Below, in pieces: positions 17,238 through 24,093 of a DNA stretch of 48,785 bases. The notes under the pieces are model-generated. The model had not been told where the DNA came from, did not search any database, and was given only the letters and a program-made list of their open reading frames with translations. A program made the position numbers and the translations under genes. Source of the stretch: Algoriphagus sp. A40 (lineage in GTDB: Bacteria; Bacteroidota; Bacteroidia; Cytophagales; Cyclobacteriaceae); contig NZ_MUNY01000057.1 of NCBI RefSeq assembly GCF_002002735.1, positions 1-48,785 on the forward strand, given 5' to 3'. Positions within the stretch are counted from its first letter, which is position 1; the number at the start of each line of letters is the position of its first letter.

Positions 17238-18524
17238 TTAAGCGAATTTCTTCAGAGAATGTTCCAAAATCTGTGCAAATCGAAACACGTCCAAGAAGCT
17301 GTTATACAGTGGAGTAGGAGCCAGACGGATCACGTTAGGGTTTCTCCAGTCACCTACCACACCATGTTGATACCACTCATCGAAGACCGCTTTGCCGCCC
17401 CGATGAATCAGCAAAGATAACTGGCATCCTCTTTCGGAGGGATTTTTTGGGGTAATTATTTCCAAAACCCCTGATTCTCCGCTGATTTCGCGGATTAGGA
17501 ATTCCAAATAACCAGTCAATTTTTCACTTTTTGAACGAAGATTTTCCATTCCCGCCTCTTGAAAAATATCCAGGGAAGCTTGGTGAGCTGCAAGTCCAAG
17601 GACATCTGTATTGGCCAATTGCCAGCCATCTGCACCATACATCGGGACAAATCCTTTTTCCATTCGGAATCGCTCCTCCTCATCATGCCCCCACCAACCC
17701 GCAAAACGGGGCAAATCCGCACGTTCCGCATATCGTTCGTGGACAAATATCCCCGAAATGTTACCAGGTCCGGAGTTCAGGTATTTGTAGCTGCACCAAG
17801 AGGCGAAGTCAACATCCCAATCGTGAAGCTTCAAGACGGCATTGCCCGCAGCATGAGCCAGGTCAAATCCTGCCAAAGCCCCAACGGAATGAGCCGCTTC
17901 CGTGATGGCTTTCATATCAAAAAGCTGTCCTGTATAATATTGCAATCCCGCCATGTTGACCATAGCAAGTGAATCTCCATGCTTGTAAATTTCCTGCAGG
18001 ATATCCTCCGTCCGGAGAGTTTTCTCACCCGACCTTGGGCTCAACTCAACCAGGACATCCAGAGGATCCAAGCCGTGAAATTTGATCTGGGACTCAAGCA
18101 TGTACTGGTCGGAAGGAAACGCTCCAGCCTCCACGATAATCTTATATCGGTCCTCGGTTGGCCTGTAAAAAGAAACCATCAGCAGGTGAAGGTTCACCGA
18201 AAGGTTGTTCATGGCGACGACTTCGTGTTCGTGGGCACCGACGATCTCCGCCAAAGCCGATTTGGACTTTTTCCGGACATGAAACCAAGCGTCTTCCCCG
18301 TGAAAATGCCCATCCACTGCCAAATTCGCCCAGTTGTTCAGTTCTTTTTCCAGGTAATCCTTGACCGATTTGGGCTGCAGCCCGAGAGAATTGCCACAGA
18401 AATAGATGGCTTCTTTTCCATTGACTTTGGGAAAGTGAAATCGGGATCGGAAGTGTGAAAGCGGATCCTGAGCATCCATTTCACGGGCAAAGGATTCGGA
18501 GTATTGATATGGAGTTGGGTTCAT
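17238..18524 (-). CDS. kynU: Kynureninase
   Basis: 428 residues from ATG 18524 (MNPTPYQYSESF); the longer frame would start at TTG 18539 inside a repeat. PLP-dependent fold type I enzyme: SVNLHLLMVSFYRP, DLAHAAGN, and the PLP-lysine segment WCSYKYLNSGPGN are all present. It cleaves 3-hydroxykynurenine to 3-hydroxyanthranilate and alanine, linking kmo with the dioxygenase. The 106-bp gap to nbaC holds an inverted repeat. Confidence 0.96.
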   Translation of the reverse strand: MNPTPYQYSESFAREMDAQDPLSHFRSRFHFPKVNGKEAIYFCGNSLGLQPKSVKDYLEKELNNWANLAVDGHFHGEDAWFHVRKKSKSALAEIVGAHEHEVVAMNNLSVNLHLLMVSFYRPTEDRYKIIVEAGAFPSDQYMLESQIKFHGLDPLDVLVELSPRSGEKTLRTEDILQEIYKHGDSLAMVNMAGLQYYTGQLFDMKAITEAAHSVGALAGFDLAHAAGNAVLKLHDWDVDFASWCSYKYLNSGPGNISGIFVHERYAERADLPRFAGWWGHDEEERFRMEKGFVPMYGADGWQLANTDVLGLAAHQASLDIFQEAGMENLRSKSEKLTGYLEFLIREISGESGVLEIITPKNPSERGCQLSLLIHRGGKAVFDEWYQHGVVGDWRNPNVIRLAPTPLYNSFLDVFRFAQILEHSLKKFA

Positions 18525-18534
18525 ATTTATTCTT

Positions 18535-18628
18535 GTCAACAGTCAACGGACCACAGTCCACCGCCCGTGAAAATAAGGGTTGAAGTCTAATTTGTCCTGC
18601 TGTCGACCGTCGACCGTGGACAGTTGAC
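18535..18628. repeat. Imperfect inverted repeat in the kynurenine operon (REP-like)
   Basis: Left arm GTCAACAGTCAACGG (18535-18549) and the reverse complement of the right arm, GTCAACTGTCCACGG (right arm at 18614-18628), match in 13 of 15 bases. Inner copies of GTCGACCGT add further pairing. A related element is at 47442-47577. It sits between nbaC and kynU. Confidence 0.7.
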
Positions 18629-18629
18629 C

Positions 18630-19142
18630 TTACTTTTCCATATAAGTCCCGCAGCTTTTGCAGGTTCTCAGCTCGTCACTCGACCAAAACCGCTCCATGA
18701 TCGGAGGAAGTTGGGAGACGATATCTGTGAGTTCGACGTACTCTTCGTGAAGTTTTTCGCCGCAGTTTTCGCAGTGCCAGATGAAGCCGTCCAGTTCTCC
18801 GGCTTGTCGATAGCGCTCGATGACCAAACCAACGGTATTGGCTGGTCTTCGGGGAGAATGAGGAACCTTACCTGGCAAAAGGAAGATCTCGCCCTCCCTG
18901 ATTTCAATGTCTTTCGGCTTTCCGTCCTCGATGATTTTCAGGATGATATCGCCTTCCAACTGATAAAAAAACTCCTCACTTTCATCATAGTGGTAATCCT
19001 TGCGGCTATTCGGTCCACCAACGACCATCACGATAAAATCCCCGTTGCCCTTGTACACCTGCTGGTTGCCTACGGGTGGCTTGAGAAGGTGGCGGTTTTC
19101 ATCGATCCATTTCTTGAAGTTAAAAGGCTTGGAGACGGCCAT
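18630..19142 (-). CDS. nbaC: 3-hydroxyanthranilate 3,4-dioxygenase
   Basis: 170 residues, cupin fold. GPNSRKDYHYDESEEFFYQLEG contains the iron ligands (His, Glu), split by the rest of the cupin 1 motif, and LLPGKVPHSPRRPANTVG carries the third ligand and the substrate-binding arginine region. The C-terminus has a rubredoxin-like zinc site with two CxxC motifs (CENC and CKSC), as in bacterial HAO enzymes. It opens 3-hydroxyanthranilate to the semialdehyde that cyclises to quinolinate, feeding NAD synthesis. First gene of the operon, with a perfect -7 box upstream. Confidence 0.95.
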   Translation of the reverse strand: MAVSKPFNFKKWIDENRHLLKPPVGNQQVYKGNGDFIVMVVGGPNSRKDYHYDESEEFFYQLEGDIILKIIEDGKPKDIEIREGEIFLLPGKVPHSPRRPANTVGLVIERYRQAGELDGFIWHCENCGEKLHEEYVELTDIVSQLPPIMERFWSSDELRTCKSCGTYMEK

Positions 19143-19173
19143 GTTTGATTCGGGTTTGAGTGAAGATTACCTC

Positions 19174-19181
19174 CAAATATA
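19174..19181 (-). promoter_or_regulatory. -7 promoter box of the kynurenine operon
   Basis: On the minus strand TATATTTG is a perfect TAnnTTTG box, 31 bases from ATG 19142. A TTTG lies 24 bases further upstream, slightly beyond the usual -33 spacing. GGAGGT follows the box directly. Confidence 0.6.
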
Positions 19182-19329
19182 GGTATTGAAACCAAAATCA
19201 GTTGTCAAATAGTTTTATGACCGCTAGGTCTCCTATATGACAGAAATTCGTAGGCTATTCACAAAGCCTCTCCATTGGCTAAAATGGTCGAGGATCCTCA
19301 GCACTTCGTAAATCGTACTTCGTAATTCT

Positions 19330-19337
19330 TACTTTTG
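19330..19337 (+). promoter_or_regulatory. -7 promoter box of the dipeptidase gene
   Basis: TACTTTTG matches TAnnTTTG, 23 bases before ATG 19361. It is divergent to the kynurenine promoter at 19174-19181, with about 148 bp between them. In that gap is a short stem AGGCT/AGCCT and nothing else recognised. Confidence 0.55.
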
Positions 19338-19360
19338 CCTATTCCTTCCCGAAAAAAATC

Positions 19361-20347
19361 ATGACCTATCCCATTGCTGATCTTCACTGTGACTTGCTTT
19401 CGTTTTTGGCGGCAGTTCCTGGTGCAGATGCTTTTTCCAAAGACCAGATTGCCTGCGCTTTTCCCTGGCTGCAGGAAGGTGGAGTCCGGATGCAGGTGAT
19501 GGCGATCTACACCAATGTGGATCATTCCAGCATGAAAATGGCCGGAAAGCAGGCCAAGATTTTCTATGATTTGCTGCGCAAAGAAGAAAAAACAGTGAGG
19601 AAATTCGATGCTGATTTTCTTAAGAACCCGGCTTCTGATGAACGGATTGGCATCATCGCTTCGGTTGAAAATGCGGCGGGATTTGGTCATGAGAAAGCCA
19701 CTTGGTCGGAAATCTACAAGCAGTTTGACGCAATGCTGACGACGGTCGGCCAGCTAGCCTACATCAGTTTGACTCACCATACCGAAAACCGCTTTGGCGG
19801 AGGAAATTATATCGAGGGAGTTGGATTGAAAGAGGACGGAAAGCGACTGCTGGACTACATGGCCGGAAAGAAGATTCCTATTGACCTTTCCCATACTTCC
19901 GATTTATTGGCAGAAGGAATTCTGAATCATATCGACTTACACCATTTGCCAATTCCGGTGATTGCTAGCCATTCTAATTTCCGAGCTATTTGGGATCACA
20001 AGCGAAATCTCAGCGATGAGTTTGCCAAGGAGATTGTCCAGCGAGGAGGAATCATCGGGGTGAATTTCCTGCGGGAATTTTTGGACAGGGATGTGCCTGA
20101 GCGGCTTTTTGAACATCTTTTGCATGGGTTTGACCTGAGTGAAGATGCGATCTGCTTCGGTGCGGACTTCTTCTACACCAAGAATTTTCCGGACAAAAGT
20201 CGCCATCCGATTTACTTCCCTTTGGCTGAAAATGCCGGAAAATATCCTTCGATTCTGGATTCTCTGAGCCAACACTTACCTGAATCACAGCTCAAGAAGC
20301 TGTCCCACGAAAACGTCTTCAACTTCTACCAAAAACTCTGGACCTGA
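19361..20347 (+). CDS. Membrane dipeptidase family (M19) peptidase
   Basis: 328 residues. Metal-ligand motifs of the renal dipeptidase family are seen: DLHCDLLS near the N-terminus (H and D ligands), SVENAAGFG (Glu), IDLSHTS (His), and IASHSNFRAI (second His), followed by HKRNLSDE. The enzyme should cleave dipeptides with two Zn2+ ions. No signal peptide is seen, so it is probably cytoplasmic. Its stop overlaps the next start (TGATG at 20345-20349), so the two genes are translationally coupled. Confidence 0.9.
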   Translation: MTYPIADLHCDLLSFLAAVPGADAFSKDQIACAFPWLQEGGVRMQVMAIYTNVDHSSMKMAGKQAKIFYDLLRKEEKTVRKFDADFLKNPASDERIGIIASVENAAGFGHEKATWSEIYKQFDAMLTTVGQLAYISLTHHTENRFGGGNYIEGVGLKEDGKRLLDYMAGKKIPIDLSHTSDLLAEGILNHIDLHHLPIPVIASHSNFRAIWDHKRNLSDEFAKEIVQRGGIIGVNFLREFLDRDVPERLFEHLLHGFDLSEDAICFGADFFYTKNFPDKSRHPIYFPLAENAGKYPSILDSLSQHLPESQLKKLSHENVFNFYQKLWT

Positions 20348-20958
20348 TGTCAAGTCACCATTTTGTCAAGGATCAGCAGGAACCTGCGGTGTTTATCCTG
20401 GACACAGCCGAACTGAGTTTTGAGACCGTTTCCCCGCTTTTGGAATGGGTGCCGACGGTTTTGGTGGGGCAGGAATGTTTGGAAAACGTGCTGAGTTGGG
20501 GCATCAAGGTGGATTTGATTCTGGCTACGGAAACCTTTCAGAAGGACAATCTTCACCTGTTGGAAGAGCAATATCCAGTCAAGTTTCTGACTGCATCCCC
20601 AGAAAACACGCTAGACGAAGGACTTCAATACCTCCTGGCGACCAAGCATCCTGCGACGCATTTGGTGGGGCTTTCTCATTTGAAGCATGTGGATTTGGGG
20701 GAAAAGCTGGAGCTGTTTGACCTGACGATTATGGATGCGGGCTGGAAATACTATCCAGTCAAAAGCGGAAAATTCAAAAAGTGGTTTGCAGAAAGCACGA
20801 TCCGAATCTTGGGGAAAGAAGGAATGCCAGTCGAAATCTCCAATGAAAACGGTAAGTTGATGCTTCCTTTGGTTTACCTGACTCAGCTGGAGGTACCGGA
20901 GGGGATTACGGAGATTGCGGCTTCCGGGGTAATTTGGATTGGGGAAGAGGTTAAGTGA
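20347..20958 (+). CDS. Thiamine pyrophosphokinase-like protein, activity doubtful
   Basis: 203 residues. The pattern VLVGQECLENVLSWGIKVDLILATE and ENTLDEGLQYLLATKHPATHLVGL follow the order of the thiamine pyrophosphokinase N-terminal fold (aDGG..., gDfDS, DkTD.e.Al), but the acidic catalytic residues are replaced (GQE for DGG, ATE for GDFD). It is therefore either a relative with another role or an enzyme changed beyond easy recognition. The gene overlaps the stop of the dipeptidase by one base. The assignment is weak and rests on motif order. Confidence 0.5.
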   Translation: MSSHHFVKDQQEPAVFILDTAELSFETVSPLLEWVPTVLVGQECLENVLSWGIKVDLILATETFQKDNLHLLEEQYPVKFLTASPENTLDEGLQYLLATKHPATHLVGLSHLKHVDLGEKLELFDLTIMDAGWKYYPVKSGKFKKWFAESTIRILGKEGMPVEISNENGKLMLPLVYLTQLEVPEGITEIAASGVIWIGEEVK

Positions 20959-21127
20959 ATTGAAAAATTGGAAGATTGAAAGATTGGAAAATTAGTGAAG
21001 TCACACTGAGCGGAGTCGAAGTCTTCATTATTCGATGTTCAGCATTCGAAGTTCGAGATTCTGAAAACTGAAAAGTGACCAACGCATTTCTCAGCCCGTC
21101 GTAAATCGTAATTCGTAAATCAAAAAT
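20959..21127. other. Intergenic region with dispersed short repeats
   Basis: No gene is seen. It holds a GAAAAATTGGAAGATTGAAA heptamer-like run (20963-20994, also near 30905), a copy of the widespread Bacteroidota repeat tcacactgagcggagtcgaa (21001-21020), and a half copy of the palindromic element of 2984 (about 21044-21062). Confidence 0.5.
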
Positions 21128-21153
21128 AAAAGGAAGGCTTTCACCTTCCTTTT
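21128..21153. terminator. Bidirectional terminator
   Basis: Stem AAAAGGAAGG (21128-21137) pairs with CCTTCCTTTT (21144-21153), loop of 6, with T-runs on both strands. It separates the dipeptidase unit from the convergent nitroreductase gene. Confidence 0.8.
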
Positions 21154-21194
21154 TTCTATAATTTATAAGATCGCTTTGTATCTCGCGATGACCA

Positions 21195-22178
21195 CTACTC
21201 CCTCACCCAGCCTACTTTTTCAGCCATAGATTCTCTTTTCCCTTCCGGCCAGTTGTCCGATGCAGGCTTGGCCACGTAGAAGAAGCCCATTAGCATATCC
21301 TCTCCTTCCAGTCCGAAATCTTCTCTGGCTTCACCCCAGAAAGTCGGTCCGCCGGTGCCCCAATAGCAAGCAAGTCCATGGGCACAGGCCGTCAAATATA
21401 TATTTTGCACAGCCATGGCAGTCGCAGCGATCTCTTCCATTACCGGAATACCGGAGTTTTCAGTTCGCTTCATCAGGATGGCAATGACATGTGATGCTTT
21501 CAAGGGTTGTTCTTTGAATTTCTGATAAGTTGCTTCGATGAAGTTGGTGCCGTTTTTCTCAGCCCGCATCTTGTACATCTCCGCCTGGTAATCCGCGAAT
21601 TTCTTCAAGCCAGCGGCTGTATAAACAATGAATCTCCAAGGTTGGGTGACTTTGTGCGTCGGAGCCCAATTGGCATTTTCGAGCATTTCCTCGATGATGG
21701 AGTCATCGATGGGATCGTTTTCTTTGAATTGGGCAACAAATTGTGAGCGGCGTCCGCGGATGATTTTATTAACTTCTTCGATGCTGAAATCGGGTCTTTG
21801 CATAGTTGTACTTGGTATATTATTAAGTGTTAATTCGTTTTGTACGGCAGAAGTTCGGCTGTCCTTCAAAATCCGGATTCGATCTTTAGAGTGGATATCT
21901 TCCGTTCTGTCTATAAGATAACGGGCAATGCTTTTTGTGGACGAATTTCCCAAACGAAGCCAGATTACTTTGGGAGGAAAATTGAATAGGAGTGAAAAAT
22001 TCACAAAATCCGCGTCAAAGAATACAATTGCAAAACCATTTTCCTTTGCCCATTTCCAAATTTCAAGATCCCTTTTTCCTTCTAATCCAACTTCTCGAAC
22101 TTGTTTTGAGCCAGGGAAAACGGCAGATATTTCACGGATAACTCGAAAGGAAATGTTCTGATCAAAAAGTAGTGGCAT
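21195..22178 (-). CDS. DUF5615 toxin-like domain fused in frame to a nitroreductase
   Basis: One unbroken 327-residue frame. Residues 1-about 118 are a DUF5615 PIN-like toxin (MPLLFDQNISFRVIREI..., FPGSKQVREVGL, DLEIWKWAKENGFAIVFFDADF). Residues 126-327 are a full FMN nitroreductase beginning with ATG codon M126 at 21803 (MQRPDFSIEEVNKIIRGRRS, GIPVMEEIAATAMAVQNIYL, GLACYWGTGG). A short linker, SRTSAVQNELTLNNIPSTT, joins them. The DUF433 antitoxin gene lies 8 bp upstream. The natural toxin end is around residue 115, so a stop loss is likely. The nitroreductase could also start separately at 21803. The fused product would put a nuclease-like fold on a flavin enzyme. Whether a fusion is made is not known. 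Confidence 0.75.
   Translation of the reverse strand: MPLLFDQNISFRVIREISAVFPGSKQVREVGLEGKRDLEIWKWAKENGFAIVFFDADFVNFSLLFNFPPKVIWLRLGNSSTKSIARYLIDRTEDIHSKDRIRILKDSRTSAVQNELTLNNIPSTTMQRPDFSIEEVNKIIRGRRSQFVAQFKENDPIDDSIIEEMLENANWAPTHKVTQPWRFIVYTAAGLKKFADYQAEMYKMRAEKNGTNFIEATYQKFKEQPLKASHVIAILMKRTENSGIPVMEEIAATAMAVQNIYLTACAHGLACYWGTGGPTFWGEAREDFGLEGEDMLMGFFYVAKPASDNWPEGKRESMAEKVGWVRE
21801..21803 (-). other. Candidate internal start codon of the nitroreductase
   Basis: ATG at 21803-21801 would give a 202-residue nitroreductase of normal family length. Upstream is AT-rich (aacacttaataatatacc) but has no TAnnTTTG box and no clear Shine-Dalgarno sequence, so it could be translated from the toxin-antitoxin transcript. 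Confidence 0.45.
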
Positions 22179-22186
22179 GAAACTAT

Positions 22187-22405
22187 TCAGGCGTATTTCA
22201 ACTTTTGTTCTCTATCCGCGGCAAAGGCGAGACACGCTCGGATTTGCTCTAATTTCAGCTCAGGAAAATCTGACAAAATCTCTTCCGTAGTCATTCCAGA
22301 GGCCATCCAACCCAAAACATCCGCAACATTGATTCTAGTCCCGATTAAATGGGGTTTGCCGAATCGAATGTTTGGGTCAATAGCTATGTATTTTGAGTAG
22401 TCCAT
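22187..22405 (-). CDS. DUF433 family antitoxin
   Basis: 72 residues. The family pattern MDYSKYIAIDPNIRFGKPHLIGTRI (start), DVLGWMASGMTTEEILSDFPELK and LAFAADREQK (end) is complete. DUF433 proteins are antitoxins with a helix-turn-helix-like region paired with DUF5615 PIN-like toxins; they bind the toxin and the operon's own promoter. The stop lies 8 bp before the toxin start. No operator is recognised upstream. Confidence 0.85.
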   Translation of the reverse strand: MDYSKYIAIDPNIRFGKPHLIGTRINVADVLGWMASGMTTEEILSDFPELKLEQIRACLAFAADREQKLKYA

Positions 22406-22450
22406 AAGGGAATTTACGATTTAATTAAAGAAATGATGGTTTAACCGGGA

Positions 22451-23968
22451 TCATTTCAACATCCCCTCCAAAAACTTCCTCACATCCTTGGCCAGCGCAT
22501 CAAAGTCCTCTTGCCGGTTGTACATCATGTGACCGGCTTCGTAGTAGGTCATATGGATTCTCTCTTGGGGAAAATCATGTCTTGAAAAGGTGTATTCCGC
22601 ATCAAAAAACGGGGTAATCAGATCGTAGTAGCCATTGGCAACCATCACCTGCATCCTTGTATTGCGGTGCATGGCCTCGCTGAGCGACCTTGCCGTGCTG
22701 ACATAGCTGGGCTCATAATAGGCCCCATCCGGCACAGGCTTCCAGTTCCAACTGCCGCCCATCCCCACAGCCGAAGTCAGGTAGGGCCTATCCATGGTCA
22801 CTTTCAAATCCCGCATCAGATAGTCGTTGAACACCGCAGTATAGGCCGAACCCGTCATATAGCTGGCGGGGTCTCCCAAGACCGGACCTTCGGAGACTTT
22901 GTCCGTTTCTACAGCCAAATATCTTCCGTCGAGCGTTCCAATGGCTTTTCCTTCAGACCGGAGCAATTCCTTTTTGAAGCGGTGCATGAGGATCTGGTTG
23001 TCGGAGTGAAGAATGTAATTTTTATCCAAACCTGTGAAATAGGCCAGCCTCTCGGCGATGGCTGCTTTCTGAGCTAGGGTCTGCTTTTCTCCCAAAAAGA
23101 GAGAATTCAGATAGTCACCGTACGCAAAATCACGGGCTTCCTGGGCAAAAGCTTCGATGGTTTTTCCCTTTCCGGCCTTGCCGTGATACCAAGCTGTCAC
23201 TGCCTGAGATGGTAGATAAGTGAAAAAGGAAGTCAGGTTGTCCGCCCAGCTTGATGAACCCGCATAGTCCAAAGCCTGGGAAATGAGAATTATCCCGTTG
23301 AGGGCCATGCTTTGGCCTCCCTCTTCCAATACTTCGGCAACTTTTGCGGCACGGGTGGTACCGAAGCTTTCACCTGCAAGAAACTTCGGAGCCTGCCATC
23401 GTCCATTTTGCGTGATCCAAATCCGCATAAACTGTGCGATGGAGGCCGCATCTTCATTTAATCCCCAAAAATCGGAGGTTTTGCCTACACCCTCCACTTG
23501 GCTAAAACCTGTTCCGACCGGGTCAATGAATACCAAGTCGGCCAAGTCCAGCATTGCTTGGGTATTTTCCACAAAAGTATAGGGGGCTGCTCCGTCATCT
23601 TCTTGGGCATTGGAGTCTGTTTTGACCACTTTAGGGCCAAAAAATCCCATGTGCAGCCAGACTGAGGCCGAACCTGGACCGCCGTTGAAGATGAACAGCA
23701 CGGGACGCTTGGACGAATCCACACCGTCCCGGGTGTATGAGGTGGACCAGAGTGCTCCGGTGACTTCTCCTTTTGAGTTTTTGAGAAAAGTCTCCCCTAC
23801 GATAGATTTATAGGTGATTTTTTGGCCGTTAAAGGAGCCCGAGTGGGAAGCTTCAAACTTTTGGGGTTCACGCGGAACCCACTTGGATTCGGTTTTTTCT
23901 TCCTGTGAAAAAGAGGTCCCTGTTGAAACCAGTAGTAATAAAAAAGGGAAAAAGAAAAGATTCTTCAT
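22451..23968 (-). CDS. S10 family serine carboxypeptidase-like peptidase
   Basis: 505 residues. A signal peptide (KNLFFFPFLLLLVSTGTSFS) sends it out of the cytoplasm. The S10 motifs are present: NGGPGS (95-100, oxyanion region), GESFGT with catalytic S201, NGYYDLITPFF (D449), and AGHMMY (H480). The alpha/beta hydrolase should remove C-terminal residues from peptides in the periplasm or outside. The gene is monocistronic as far as seen, with a weak promoter-like region upstream. Confidence 0.9.
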   Translation of the reverse strand: MKNLFFFPFLLLLVSTGTSFSQEEKTESKWVPREPQKFEASHSGSFNGQKITYKSIVGETFLKNSKGEVTGALWSTSYTRDGVDSSKRPVLFIFNGGPGSASVWLHMGFFGPKVVKTDSNAQEDDGAAPYTFVENTQAMLDLADLVFIDPVGTGFSQVEGVGKTSDFWGLNEDAASIAQFMRIWITQNGRWQAPKFLAGESFGTTRAAKVAEVLEEGGQSMALNGIILISQALDYAGSSSWADNLTSFFTYLPSQAVTAWYHGKAGKGKTIEAFAQEARDFAYGDYLNSLFLGEKQTLAQKAAIAERLAYFTGLDKNYILHSDNQILMHRFKKELLRSEGKAIGTLDGRYLAVETDKVSEGPVLGDPASYMTGSAYTAVFNDYLMRDLKVTMDRPYLTSAVGMGGSWNWKPVPDGAYYEPSYVSTARSLSEAMHRNTRMQVMVANGYYDLITPFFDAEYTFSRHDFPQERIHMTYYEAGHMMYNRQEDFDALAKDVRKFLEGMLK

Positions 23969-24093
23969 ATCATTAGTTGAGAGGTAAAATGGTCGGGAAG
24001 ATATTTAAAATAGGTTTAGATTTTTTGCAAAACCTACTTCCAATTCTGTTATGGATTTCTTGGATCGTATGTCTTGAATCTTGTGTCTAATTT

